NCBI RefSeq assembly: GCF_903853455.1
Contig: NZ_CAINTR010000051.1
Span: forward strand, 1-54,028
Direction of reading: 5' to 3'
DNA length: 54,028 bases
Source of the DNA: an uncultured Magnetospirillum sp.
GTDB lineage: Bacteria > Pseudomonadota > Alphaproteobacteria > Rhodospirillales > Magnetospirillaceae
Under the pieces are notes generated by a model, which searched no databases, was not told the DNA's origin, and saw only the letters and a list, made by a program, of their open reading frames with translations. Positions 39,141-49,044 of the stretch are shown one piece after another (within the stretch, counting starts at the first letter, position 1; every line of letters starts with the position of its first letter). The position numbers and the translations under genes were made by a program.

Positions 39141-39371
39141 ATTCTATCTCCTTACCATGCGCGTTCTTGCACATTGGTTAATAATCCATGAATCGCACGA
39201 ACAATGCAAGCGTTCCCACGGATCGCGTGGCCGTTCGGGCGCGAACCTACCTTCCCGGGTGGGCATGGGGGTGGGGCATGCAAAGCCGACGATTGCATTT
39301 CCCGGCATCCTCGGCTATGCGAGGGCTAACGAGAAGCGTCGCAAACGACGCCTCCAACAAGGGGGAACTTC

Positions 39372-39554
39372 ATGGCAACGGGTGGACCAACAGCCCTCGC
39401 AAGAGGTGCCTTTGCCAAGGAAGCAGTAAGAAATGTCCCAATTATCCCAGATTACCCTCGACGCCGCCCAGGCCGCCCGGCCCAAGCTCGGCAATCCGGC
39501 GGTGGTCGGTCTGGCCGGTTTCGGCATGACCACCCTGCTGCTGCAGTTGCATAA
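39372..39554 (+). CDS. Possible leader ORF overlapping satP
   Basis: An ATG at 39372 has a stronger ribosome-binding site (GGGGGAA four bases upstream) than satP itself. Its 60-codon frame runs through the satP start region in another phase. The first 20 codons look protein-like and the rest is Pro/Arg-rich, as expected for out-of-frame reading of satP. It could couple translation to satP, or simply be chance. Confidence 0.25.
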   Translation: MATGGPTALARGAFAKEAVRNVPIIPDYPRRRPGRPAQARQSGGGRSGRFRHDHPAAAVA

Positions 39555-40032
39555 TGTCGGCCTCGCCGGCATCGGTCCGGTGGTGTATGTCGGTCTGATC
39601 TTCGGCGGCCTGGCCCAGATGGTCGCCGGGTTGCAGGAGCAGAAGTGCGGCAATAATTTCGGCTACACCGCCTTCACCTCCTATGGCTGTTTCTGGATCT
39701 CGCTGTGCGGCATCCTGCTCGGCAACAAATACGACGTGTTCAAGACCTCGCCCACCGATCTCGGCTGGTTCCTGGTGGCCTGGACCTTGTTCTCCAGCAT
39801 CCTGTGGGTGGGTTCGCTGCGCATCAGCAAGGCCATGTTCGCCTGTTTCACCACCCTGATGATCGGCTTCGTCCTGCTTGACCTCGCCCATTTCGGCTTC
39901 CCCGAGCTGACCTTCTACGCCGGGCTCGACCTCATTGTCTGTGCCCTCCTCGCCTGGTACATGATGGCCCATCTGGTGCTGGCCGACCTCTTCGGCCGCG
40001 ATGTGCTGCCGGTGGGCAAGCCCATCCTCTGA
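39433..40032 (+). CDS. satP: Acetate/succinate uptake transporter, SatP (GPR1/FUN34/YaaH) family
   Basis: The 199-residue inner-membrane protein has six predicted helices and begins with the family motif region GNPAVVGLAGFGMTTLLLQLHNVG (usually NPAPLGL). FGGLAQMVAGLQEQKCGNNFGYTAFTSYGCFWISL follows, which is diagnostic for AceTr channels/symporters of acetate and succinate. The central AP-to-VV change in the NPAPLGL motif is worth noting because those residues line the pore. The gene stands alone and is followed by a strong terminator. Confidence 0.9.
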   Translation: MSQLSQITLDAAQAARPKLGNPAVVGLAGFGMTTLLLQLHNVGLAGIGPVVYVGLIFGGLAQMVAGLQEQKCGNNFGYTAFTSYGCFWISLCGILLGNKYDVFKTSPTDLGWFLVAWTLFSSILWVGSLRISKAMFACFTTLMIGFVLLDLAHFGFPELTFYAGLDLIVCALLAWYMMAHLVLADLFGRDVLPVGKPIL

Positions 40033-40055
40033 CGCCCCCACCTTCTGACGCCATG

Positions 40056-40085
40056 GAGGCCGGGAGAGCGCTTTCTCCCGGCCTC
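40056..40085 (+). terminator. Terminator of satP
   Basis: A perfect 12-bp GC-rich stem (40056-40067 with 40074-40085) has a six-base loop and is followed by ATTTG. It starts about 23 bp past the satP stop. The U tract is short. Confidence 0.7.
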
Positions 40086-40204
40086 ATTTGCCCCCACGAG
40101 GTTGACGGAACGTCCTTCAATACCCATATGGATATGATCGTCGATAGCGTTTCCGGGCATCGACGGCTGAGAGAGGCCTGCACTCCCGCCTGATCCAAGA
40201 AGGG

Positions 40205-43200
40205 GTGCGCCATGGCTTCGTCGGCTGTTCCGCCAATCGTCCGTCCCATTTGTCGCGGTGCAGTGACCGTCGCGCGCCTTCCGCGTCGCGCTGCCACGTG
40301 AGTAGGCACGCGAGAGCCAACGACTGCGAAGCCGAACGCGCCGGATCGGGCTTCAAGGATCTCGTTCGCCGCGCCCTCGGACGCCCGAGACGCAAGTCGC
40401 CCTGGAACAGCACCGCCCCCATCCGGGGCGAACTCTTCAGTGTCGAGCGCATCGAGGAACATGCGCGCAGCTTGGCCCATGCCCAGCCGGTAACGCCAAG
40501 GCCGACCAAGGGCCGTCTGCTGGCGGGCCGGCTGGCCGAAAACGCCGCCGTGCTGCTGGTCTCGCATCGCACCATCGCCAAGGCTATCGACGAGGGCAGC
40601 ACGACCACCCCGGCGGCGGAATGGCTGGTGGACAACTACCATCTCGTCGAGCGGCAGATCCAGGACATCCTGTCCGACCTGCCGCCCCACTATTACCGGC
40701 AGTTGCCCAAGCTTGCCGACGGACCGTTCAGCGGATATCCAAGGGTACTCGGCGTGGCCTGGGCCTTCGTCGCCCACACCGACAGCCGCTTCACCCCCGA
40801 GATGCTGTGCCGCTACGTCCGGGCCTACCAGGACGTCCAGCCGCTGACCATCGGCGAGTTGTGGGCCCTGGCCATCACCTTGAAGATCGTGCTTATCGAG
40901 AACCTGCGGCGCCTCGCCGAGGAGCTGGTGCGCAATCGTTCCGCCCGACAGAGGGCGGACGCGGTCGCCGACCGACTGCTGGGATCCGGCGACCACGCCG
41001 CCGAGCCCGTTCCCGCCGTGCTGACGGATCACGAGCAGGCGCCGCTGGCGGATGCCTTCGCGGTTCAGCTGGTGTACCGGCTGCGGGATCAGGACCCTCG
41101 GGTGACTCCGGCGCTGACTTGGCTTGACCATCGTCTGACGGCGCAGGAAACCACGGTCGACGCGGTGGTCCGGGACGAACACCAGCGGCAGGGCGCCGCC
41201 AGCGTCACCGTCCGCAACATCATCACCAGCATGCGTCTGATCTCCGACGTCGATTGGACCGAACTGGTCGAGCGCATCAGCCTCGTCGACGACGTGCTGG
41301 CCACCGGCAGCACATTTTCCGGCATGGATTTCCCGACCCGCAATCTCTATCGCAGCGCCATCGAGTCCTTGGCGCGGGGGTCGAACCAAACCGAGATCGA
41401 CATCGCGCGCGCCGCCGTCGCCGCCGCGACCGCCGCGATTCCGGCCGAGCCGAGCCCAGCCGACATCCGTCTGGGCGATTCCGGCTACTATCTCCTCGCC
41501 GGAGGACGGCGCGCCTTCGAAGCCATGATCGGCTACCGGCCGTCGGCGCGCGCCTGGCCCGGACGCCTGAACCGTGCCTGCGGCATCGGCGGCTATGTGG
41601 CGGCCGTCACCGTCGTCACCGCCATCCTTCTCGCCGCCCCGTTGTTCGCCCTCACGGCGGCCGGGCTCGGCCACGCCTGGATCGGCCTGCTCGGCGTCCT
41701 CGGCGCGATCCCCGCCGTCGACGTGGCGGTAGCGCTGGTCAACCTCGGCGCCATGCGGGGCTTTGGAGCGGCGCTGATGCCCGCCCTGGAGCTTCGCGAC
41801 GGCATCCCCTCCCATCTCCGTACCCTGGTCGCGGTGCCGACGCTTCTGACCACCCCGGAAGCGATCGAGGAGCAGATCGAGCGCCTTGAAGTTCATTATC
41901 TCGCCTGTCCGGAAGGCGACCTTGTTTTCGCCCTGCTCTCCGATTGGCTCGACGCCACCAGCCAACAGGCGGAGGGCGACGAGGCTCTCCTCGCGGCGGC
42001 GGCGGCGGGCATCGCCCGCCTCAACCAGCGCCACGGCCCCGCTCCGGGTGGCGAGCGCTTCGTGCTGCTTCATCGCCGCCGGGTCTGGAACGAGGGCGAA
42101 AGGCGGTGGCTGGGATGGGAGCGCAAGCGCGGCAAGCTGCACGAGCTGAACCGGCTGCTGCGCGGCGCCACCGACACCACCTTCGTAAGCATCGATGGAC
42201 AGCCGCCCGTGCTGCCCGAGGATGTTCGCTACGTCGTGACCCTGGACGCCGACACCAGACTGCCCCGCGACACGGTGCGCCGTCTGATCGGCAAGATGGC
42301 ACACCCCCTCAACCGGCCCCGGTTCGACGCCACGGTCGGCCGGGTGGTGGAAGGCTACGCGGTGATGCAGCCGCGGGTCACGCCATCGCTGCCGGTCGGC
42401 CGGGAAGGCTCGCTGTTCCAGCGCACCTTCTCCAGCATGAACGGCATTGATCCCTATGCCTCCGCCGTTTCCGACGTGTATCAGGATCTGTTCGGCGAAG
42501 GCTCCTACACCGGCAAGGGCATCTACGACGTGGACGCCTTCGAGGCCGCCCTCGCCGGTCGCGTCCCGGATTCGACGCTGCTCAGCCACGATCTGTTCGA
42601 GGGCGTGTTCGCCCGTGCCGGCCTCGCCTCCGACATCGAGGTCGTCGAGGAGTTCCCCGCCCGCTACGACGTGGCCGCGCTTCGCCACCATCGCTGGGCG
42701 CGCGGCGATTGGCAGTTGCTGCCGTGGCTGCTGGGCCTGAGGTCGCCGAAGGGCATGGAACGGGCGTGCCGCGCCATTCCCGCCATCGGCCGCTGGAAGA
42801 TGCTCGACAATCTGCGCCGCACCCTCTCGGCGCCGGCGGCGATCCTGGCGTTTCTGGCGGGATGGACCTTTCCGTTCCAAGACGCGCTGATCTGGACCTC
42901 CTTCATCCTGGCGACACTCGTGCTGCCGCCCCTGATTCCGGTGGTGGGCGCGATCATCCCGCGCCGGGGCGGGATTACGCCGGACAGCCATCTGCGCGCC
43001 CTCGGCTGCGACATCCGTCTGGCGCTGACCGTCTCGGTCATGCAGGTCGCCTTCCTGGCCCATCAGGCGTGGCTGATGACCGACGCCATCGGACGAACCC
43101 TCACCCGGTTGTTCGTCACCCACCGCCATCTGCTCGAATGGGTGACGGCGGCCCAGGCGTCCATCGGCGCCCGCCTCGATCTTTTCGGCTTCACCCGCCG

Positions 43201-46200
43201 CATGGCCAGCGCGCTGGTCATCGGCGTCCTGGCCCTGGTCGTCGCCGGGTTCTCCCGGCATGGCACTTGGCCGCTGGCGGCGGTCTTCGCGGCGCTGTGG
43301 ATCGCGTCGCCGGCCATCGCGCGGCTTGCCAGCCTGTCCCCCCTCGTCGCCGGCCGGCTGCCCATATCGGCTGCCGACGCCCACGCCTTGCGGCTGACCG
43401 CGCGCCGAACCTGGCGGTTCTTCGAGAGCTTCGTGACGGCGGCCGACAACATGCTGCCACCGGACAATTTCCAGGAAGACCCGCTGCCGGTCCTGGCCCA
43501 TCGGACCTCCCCCACCAATATGGGCCTCTATCTCCTGTCGACGGCGACCGCCCGCGATTTCGGGTGGACGGGATCGACCGAGGCGACCGAACGGCTGGAA
43601 GCGACCTTCGCCACCATGGGCCGCCTCGCCCGCTTCCGTGGCCACTTCTACAACTGGTACGACACGCAGGATTTGCGACCGCTCGACCCCTGTTACATCT
43701 CCTCGGTCGATAGCGGCAATTTGGCTGGACACCTGATCGCCCTGGCCAACACGTTCCTGGAGTGGAGCGATCAGCCCCTCGCCGATGCGACGCGCCTGGC
43801 CGGCATCGCCGACGCGCTCGAGCTTGCCCGCGAGGAAGCCGCCCGCCTGAACGACGGACGGCGGACCCAGACGGTGACCTGGCACCAGCTCGACGACGCG
43901 CTCGCCGCCGTGGCGGCCGACGTCGAACGGGCGCCTCTGCACGGCGAGACCATCGCCGAACGCCTGTCGGGACTGGCCGCCCAGGCCGAGACCACGGCCG
44001 ACATCGCCCGCGCCTTGGCCAGCGAACGGGACGACGACGTCGGCGACGACATGCTGTTCTGGGTGGAGGCCACCCGGCGTTGCATCGAGAGCCACCGCGC
44101 CGACCTCCGGCCGCCGGCGGACGCCGCCTCGGGGCTGGAGGCCCGCCTGTCGGCCCTGGAAGCGACCGCGCGGGCGACCGCGCTCGGCATGGAATTCGGC
44201 TTCATGCTCGACCCCGACCGCAAGCTGCTGTCGATCGGGTACCTGATGACCGAGGGAACGCTCGACCCGAGCTGTTATGACCTGCTCGCCTCCGAGGCAC
44301 GGCTGGCCAGCTTCATGGCCATCGCCAAGGGCGACATTCCGGCGCGCCACTGGTTCCGGCTCGGCCGTACCGTCACACCCATCGCCCACGGCGCGGCGCT
44401 GATCTCGTGGTCGGGATCCATGTTCGAATACCTGATGCCGTCGCTGGTCATGCGCGCGCCGCTGGGAAGCCTGATCGAACAGACCAATCGTCTGATCGTA
44501 CGGCGCCAGATGGATTACGGGCAGACCCTCGGGGTGCCGTGGGGCATTTCGGAATCGGCCTACAACGCCCGCGACCTGGAATTCACCTACCAATATTCCA
44601 ACTTCGGCGTCCCCGGTCTCGGGTTGAAGCGCGGCCTCGGCGACAATGCCGTCATCGCGCCCTACGCTACGGCGCTGGCAACCATGGTCGATCCGCTGGC
44701 GGCGGCCCGGAATCTTGATCGCCTCGCCGAGATCGGCGCACGCGGCCGCTACGGCTTCTACGAGGCCCTCGACTACACGCCGGCCCGGGTGCAGGCGAAC
44801 AATGGCGTCGCGGTGGTCCGCGCCTTCATGGCGCACCATCAGGGCATGACCATCGTCGCCATCGCCAATGCGCTGCTGGACGGGGTGATGCGGACACGGT
44901 TCCATGCCGAGCCCATCGTCCAGGCGACGGAATTGCTGTTGCAAGAGCGCACGCCGCGCGACGTGGCGGTCGCCCGCCCCCTGGTCGCGGAGGCAAGGAC
45001 GACCACCAAGGTCCAGGAGATCGAGGCGCCCGGCGGCCGGCGGCTGACCACCGCCCATGGCGCGACCCCCGCCACCCACCTGCTTTCCAACGGACAATAC
45101 ACGGTGATGCTGACCGCCGCCGGCTCGGGCTACAGCCGCTGGCGGGATCTGGCGGTGACCCGGTGGCGCGAGGATGCCACCTGCGACGACTGGGGCTCCT
45201 ACATCTTCCTGAGAGACGTCCATGGCGGCGGCGTATGGTCGGCGGGGTTCCAGCCGAGTGGTGCCGAGCCCGAGTCCTACGAGGTCGTCTTCGACGAGGA
45301 CCGCGCCGAATTCATCCGCCACGACGGAACCCTGACCACCACCATGGACGTGGTGGTCTCGACGGAATACGCCGGCGAGGTTCGCCGCGTCTCGGTGGTG
45401 AATTCGGGCAACCGCATGCGCGAGATCGAGATCACCTCCTACGCCGAGCTGGTCCTGGCCCCCCAGGCCGGCGACATGGCGCATCCAGCCTTTTCCAAGC
45501 TGTTCGTCGAGACCGAATATCTCGCCGATGTGGGCGTCATCCTGGCGACGCGGCGGCGACGGACGCCGAACGAGCCCGAGATCTGGGCCGCGCATCTGGC
45601 CGTCGTCGATGGCGAAGCGGTGGGCAAGCCGGAGATCGAGACCGACCGGGCCCGTTTCCTCGGCCGTGGCAGCGGGATCCGAACCCCCATCGCCATGATC
45701 GACGGCCGGCCGCTGTCGCAGACCGTCGGCACGGTGCTCGATCCGATCTTCGCCCTGCGCCGCCGCGTGCGCGTCGCGCCGGGGGCCATGGTCCGCGTCT
45801 CCTTCTGGACCATGGTTGCGCCGACCCGCGAGGCGGTGCTCGACCTCGCCGACAAGCATCGCGACGTCACCGGCTACGAACGGGCTGCCATGCTCGCCTG
45901 GACCCAGGCGCAGGTGCAGCTTCACCACCTCGGCATCGACCGGGGCGAAGCCAGCCTGTTCCAGCGCCTTGCCGGGCACGTCCTCTATGCCGCCCCCACC
46001 TTGCGCTCGTCGTCCGAGACCATCCGGCGCGGTGGCGGCAGCCAGCCGGGACTCTGGCCACAAGGCATTTCCGGCGACCTGCCCATCGTGCTGCTGCGCA
46101 TCTCCGACACCGAAAACCTCGCGGTGGCGCGGCAATTGGTCCAGGCTCATGAATACTGGCGGATGAAGCAGCTTGCCGTCGATGTCGTCATCTTGAATGA

Positions 46201-48916
46201 TCGCGCCTCCTCCTATGTCCAGGACCTTCAGACCGCGCTGGAAACCCTGGTCCGCCTGAACCAGTCCCGGCGGCGGGTTCAGGTGGAGGGGGGGCAGGCA
46301 GGCCGAATCTTCATCCTCCGGGCCGATCTGATTTCGGCGGATATGCGCGCCCTGTTGTTGTCGGTGGCACGGGTGGTGCTGATCGGCCAACGCGGGCGGC
46401 TGTCCGACCAGCTCGACCAGGCCCCGGAAGCCAAGTCCCCGATCCGGTTCCCGACGCGACGCATGTTCGCCGGGCCACAGCTGCAGGTCCCGTTCCCCCT
46501 GCCGACGCTCGAATTTTTCAACGGACTTGGCGGCTTCGCCGATTCCGGGCGTGAATATGTGACGGTTCTGCGCCCCGGCCAATCAACGCCGGCCCCCTGG
46601 ATCAACGTCGTCGCCAACCCGGTGTTCGGCTTCCAGGTCGCCACCGAGGGAAGCGGCTACACCTGGTCCGGCAACAGCCGCGAGCATCAGCTTACCCCCT
46701 GGTCCAACGACCCGGTCGCCGACCGTCCGGGCGAGGCGTTCTATGTGCGCGACGACGACACCGGCGACCTGTGGAGCCCCACCGCCCTGCCGATCAGGGA
46801 CGAAACCGCCACCTATATCGCTCGCCACGGCCGCGGCTACAGCCGGTTCGAACTGGCGGCGCACGGGATCGAATTCGCGCTTCTCCAATATGTGCCTTTG
46901 GAAGACCCCATCAAGATCTCGCGGCTCAAGCTCCGCAACACATCGGGCCGCACTCGCCATCTTTCGGTGACCGCCTATGTGGAATGGGTGCTTGGCCCGT
47001 CCCGGTCGGCGTCGGCGCCGTTCGTGACCACCGAGATCGATTCCGACACCGGGGCGATGTTCGCCCGCAACCCGTGGAATTCGTCGTTCGGGTCGCGCGT
47101 CGCCTTCATGGATTTCGGCGGCCGCCAGACAAGTTGCACCGCCGACCGGCGGGAGTTCATCGGCCGCAATGGAACCCTGGCGCGGCCGGCGGCGCTGGCC
47201 GGCACGGCGCGGCTGTCGAACAGGGTTGGGGCGGGCCTCGATCCCTGCGGCGCGCTGCGGACCACGGTTGAGCTTCCGGCCAACGCCGTCATGGAGGTCG
47301 TCGTCTTCCTCGGCGAAGCGGAAACCGCCGAAGGCGCGCGGATCTTGATCGAACGTTACCGCACCGCCGATCTCGACGCGGTCCGGGCCGATGTCGAGCG
47401 GTACTGGGACAAGATCCTGGGTGCCGTCCAGGTGAAGACGCCCGACCGGTCCATGGACATCATGCTGAACGGCTGGCTGCTCTACCAGACGCTGGTCTGC
47501 CGGATCTGGGCCCGCTCGGCGTTTTATCAGGCCAGCGGAGCCTATGGTTTCCGCGACCAGCTTCAAGACGGAATGGCGATGGCCACGTCGAGCCCCGAGA
47601 CCACCCGCGCCCATCTGCTGCGGGCGGCGGCACGACAATTCGTCGAGGGCGACGTCCAGCATTGGTGGCTGCCCCATTCCGGCCAGGGAGTGCGGACCCG
47701 CATCTCCGACGACCGCATCTGGCTCCCCTACGCGGTGGCGCATTATGTCGAGACGGTCGGCGACGCCGTCGTCCTCGACACCGCGATCCCCTTCCTGGAA
47801 GGCGAGTGGCTGGCGGCCGGCCAGCACGACAGCTTCTTCCTGGCGCCGGTTTCCGACGAGACCGCCACCTTGTTCGAGCACTGCGCCCGCGGCCTCGACC
47901 AAAGCCTCCTGCTCGGACTCCATGGGCTGCCGCTGATGGGAACCGGCGACTGGAACGACGGGATGAACCGGGTCGGAGAGGGCGGCCAGGGCGAGAGCGT
48001 CTGGCTCGGCTGGTTGCTCTACGCGACCTTGACCGCCTTCGCTCCCCTCGCCGACGCCCGCCACGAGACGGTCCGCGCCACCACATGGCGCGCCCATGCC
48101 GCCGTGCTGCGGGCATCGCTGGACCGCGAGGCTTGGGACGGCGACTGGTACCGGCGCGGCTGGTTCGACGACGGCACCCCGCTCGGCTCGGCCGTGAGCG
48201 AGGAATGCCGGATCGACTCCATCGCCCAGTCCTGGGCGGTGCTGTCGGGTGGAGCGGAGCCCGAACGGGCCGGCCGCGCCATGGCGGCGGTGGAGCGGGA
48301 GTTGATCCGGCCCCAGGACGGGCTGGCGCTGCTGTTCGCGCCACCATTCGACAAGACCTCCCTGGATCCCGGCTACATCAAGGGCTATCCGCCCGGCATC
48401 CGCGAGAACGGCGGCCAATACACCCATGCCGCCTTGTGGTCGGTCATGGCCTTCGCGGCACTGGGCGAGGGCGACAAGGCGGCCGCCCTGTTTTCGCTGC
48501 TCAACCCCATCAATCATGCCCGCACGCGGGCGGGGGTACACCGCTACAAGGTGGAACCCTATGTGGTCGCCGCCGACGTCTACGCGACGGCGCCCCATCT
48601 GGGGCGCGGCGGCTGGACCTGGTACACCGGCTCGTCGGGATGGATGCAGCGCGCCGGGGTGGAGAGTGTTCTCGGGCTGCGGCTGCACGGCGGGATCCTG
48701 CATCTTGATCCCTGCATCCCCACGGCATGGCCGGGCTTCGAGATCACGCTGCGACACGGTTCGGCGCGATACGAAATTCTGGTCGAAAATCCCACCGGCG
48801 CAGGGCGAGGCGTCGCCTTCGCCGCCATGGACGGCGCGGAGGTCTTGGAGCGTCCGTTGCGCCTGCGGCTCGCCGACGACGGCGCCCCCCACCGGTTGCA
48901 GGTGCGGCTCGGATAA
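40205..48916 (+). CDS. Cyclic beta-1,2-glucan synthase (NdvB/ChvB type)
   Basis: This giant inner-membrane enzyme of about 2900 residues builds cyclic beta-1,2-glucan from UDP-glucose. Membrane segments are near residues 463-520, 877-918 and 998-1040. The GT84 glycosyltransferase has LDADTRLPRDTV (about 678) and HHRWARGDWQ (about 830). Glycoamylase-like regions follow (NWYDTQDLRPLDPCYISSVDSGN, about 1165; PWGISESAYN, about 1450). The C-terminal GH94-like part with TGDWNDGMNRVG (about 2580) sets chain length. Length is close to rhizobial and Brucella homologues. The GTG at 40205 is tentative: the first 60 codons are Cys/Arg/Ser-rich and atypical, and no ribosome-binding site stands out. No transporter gene (ndvA) is adjacent. 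Confidence 0.93.
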   Translation: MRHGFVGCSANRPSHLSRCSDRRAPSASRCHVSRHARANDCEAERAGSGFKDLVRRALGRPRRKSPWNSTAPIRGELFSVERIEEHARSLAHAQPVTPRPTKGRLLAGRLAENAAVLLVSHRTIAKAIDEGSTTTPAAEWLVDNYHLVERQIQDILSDLPPHYYRQLPKLADGPFSGYPRVLGVAWAFVAHTDSRFTPEMLCRYVRAYQDVQPLTIGELWALAITLKIVLIENLRRLAEELVRNRSARQRADAVADRLLGSGDHAAEPVPAVLTDHEQAPLADAFAVQLVYRLRDQDPRVTPALTWLDHRLTAQETTVDAVVRDEHQRQGAASVTVRNIITSMRLISDVDWTELVERISLVDDVLATGSTFSGMDFPTRNLYRSAIESLARGSNQTEIDIARAAVAAATAAIPAEPSPADIRLGDSGYYLLAGGRRAFEAMIGYRPSARAWPGRLNRACGIGGYVAAVTVVTAILLAAPLFALTAAGLGHAWIGLLGVLGAIPAVDVAVALVNLGAMRGFGAALMPALELRDGIPSHLRTLVAVPTLLTTPEAIEEQIERLEVHYLACPEGDLVFALLSDWLDATSQQAEGDEALLAAAAAGIARLNQRHGPAPGGERFVLLHRRRVWNEGERRWLGWERKRGKLHELNRLLRGATDTTFVSIDGQPPVLPEDVRYVVTLDADTRLPRDTVRRLIGKMAHPLNRPRFDATVGRVVEGYAVMQPRVTPSLPVGREGSLFQRTFSSMNGIDPYASAVSDVYQDLFGEGSYTGKGIYDVDAFEAALAGRVPDSTLLSHDLFEGVFARAGLASDIEVVEEFPARYDVAALRHHRWARGDWQLLPWLLGLRSPKGMERACRAIPAIGRWKMLDNLRRTLSAPAAILAFLAGWTFPFQDALIWTSFILATLVLPPLIPVVGAIIPRRGGITPDSHLRALGCDIRLALTVSVMQVAFLAHQAWLMTDAIGRTLTRLFVTHRHLLEWVTAAQASIGARLDLFGFTRRMASALVIGVLALVVAGFSRHGTWPLAAVFAALWIASPAIARLASLSPLVAGRLPISAADAHALRLTARRTWRFFESFVTAADNMLPPDNFQEDPLPVLAHRTSPTNMGLYLLSTATARDFGWTGSTEATERLEATFATMGRLARFRGHFYNWYDTQDLRPLDPCYISSVDSGNLAGHLIALANTFLEWSDQPLADATRLAGIADALELAREEAARLNDGRRTQTVTWHQLDDALAAVAADVERAPLHGETIAERLSGLAAQAETTADIARALASERDDDVGDDMLFWVEATRRCIESHRADLRPPADAASGLEARLSALEATARATALGMEFGFMLDPDRKLLSIGYLMTEGTLDPSCYDLLASEARLASFMAIAKGDIPARHWFRLGRTVTPIAHGAALISWSGSMFEYLMPSLVMRAPLGSLIEQTNRLIVRRQMDYGQTLGVPWGISESAYNARDLEFTYQYSNFGVPGLGLKRGLGDNAVIAPYATALATMVDPLAAARNLDRLAEIGARGRYGFYEALDYTPARVQANNGVAVVRAFMAHHQGMTIVAIANALLDGVMRTRFHAEPIVQATELLLQERTPRDVAVARPLVAEARTTTKVQEIEAPGGRRLTTAHGATPATHLLSNGQYTVMLTAAGSGYSRWRDLAVTRWREDATCDDWGSYIFLRDVHGGGVWSAGFQPSGAEPESYEVVFDEDRAEFIRHDGTLTTTMDVVVSTEYAGEVRRVSVVNSGNRMREIEITSYAELVLAPQAGDMAHPAFSKLFVETEYLADVGVILATRRRRTPNEPEIWAAHLAVVDGEAVGKPEIETDRARFLGRGSGIRTPIAMIDGRPLSQTVGTVLDPIFALRRRVRVAPGAMVRVSFWTMVAPTREAVLDLADKHRDVTGYERAAMLAWTQAQVQLHHLGIDRGEASLFQRLAGHVLYAAPTLRSSSETIRRGGGSQPGLWPQGISGDLPIVLLRISDTENLAVARQLVQAHEYWRMKQLAVDVVILNDRASSYVQDLQTALETLVRLNQSRRRVQVEGGQAGRIFILRADLISADMRALLLSVARVVLIGQRGRLSDQLDQAPEAKSPIRFPTRRMFAGPQLQVPFPLPTLEFFNGLGGFADSGREYVTVLRPGQSTPAPWINVVANPVFGFQVATEGSGYTWSGNSREHQLTPWSNDPVADRPGEAFYVRDDDTGDLWSPTALPIRDETATYIARHGRGYSRFELAAHGIEFALLQYVPLEDPIKISRLKLRNTSGRTRHLSVTAYVEWVLGPSRSASAPFVTTEIDSDTGAMFARNPWNSSFGSRVAFMDFGGRQTSCTADRREFIGRNGTLARPAALAGTARLSNRVGAGLDPCGALRTTVELPANAVMEVVVFLGEAETAEGARILIERYRTADLDAVRADVERYWDKILGAVQVKTPDRSMDIMLNGWLLYQTLVCRIWARSAFYQASGAYGFRDQLQDGMAMATSSPETTRAHLLRAAARQFVEGDVQHWWLPHSGQGVRTRISDDRIWLPYAVAHYVETVGDAVVLDTAIPFLEGEWLAAGQHDSFFLAPVSDETATLFEHCARGLDQSLLLGLHGLPLMGTGDWNDGMNRVGEGGQGESVWLGWLLYATLTAFAPLADARHETVRATTWRAHAAVLRASLDREAWDGDWYRRGWFDDGTPLGSAVSEECRIDSIAQSWAVLSGGAEPERAGRAMAAVERELIRPQDGLALLFAPPFDKTSLDPGYIKGYPPGIRENGGQYTHAALWSVMAFAALGEGDKAAALFSLLNPINHARTRAGVHRYKVEPYVVAADVYATAPHLGRGGWTWYTGSSGWMQRAGVESVLGLRLHGGILHLDPCIPTAWPGFEITLRHGSARYEILVENPTGAGRGVAFAAMDGAEVLERPLRLRLADDGAPHRLQVRLG

Positions 48917-48935
48917 CCGGCGGCGCGCCGCCGCA

Positions 48936-49006
48936 TGCTGCAACGCAACATACCGCTTGCGTCTTCGCTGGATTCGCCTATTATGCCGCGATGTTGCGTT
49001 GCAGCA
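48936..49006 (+). promoter_or_regulatory. Phasin promoter bracketed by a 16-bp inverted repeat, probable PhaR operators
   Basis: TGCTGCAACGCAACAT (48936-48951) and its exact reverse complement (48991-49006) flank a sigma-70-like promoter: TTGCGT (48957-48962) and TATTAT (48979-48984), spacer 16. Each arm contains TGC-AAC-GCA, matching the TGC-N3-GCA motif known for PhaR, the polyhydroxyalkanoate-sensing repressor of phasin genes. The right arm should overlap the transcription start. Confidence 0.75.
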
Positions 49007-49044
49007 ATCGCTACGACCAAACCCCTCGCCAAGGAACGTCCGTC

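Noticed and set aside
39932-46582. Very long open frame (over 2200 codons) on the minus strand opposite the glucan synthase, continued by another at 46583-48943
   Set aside because: It is antisense to a clear glucan synthase, has composition typical of GC-rich complementary frames (G, H, Q, R, D rich), and shows no domain motif.
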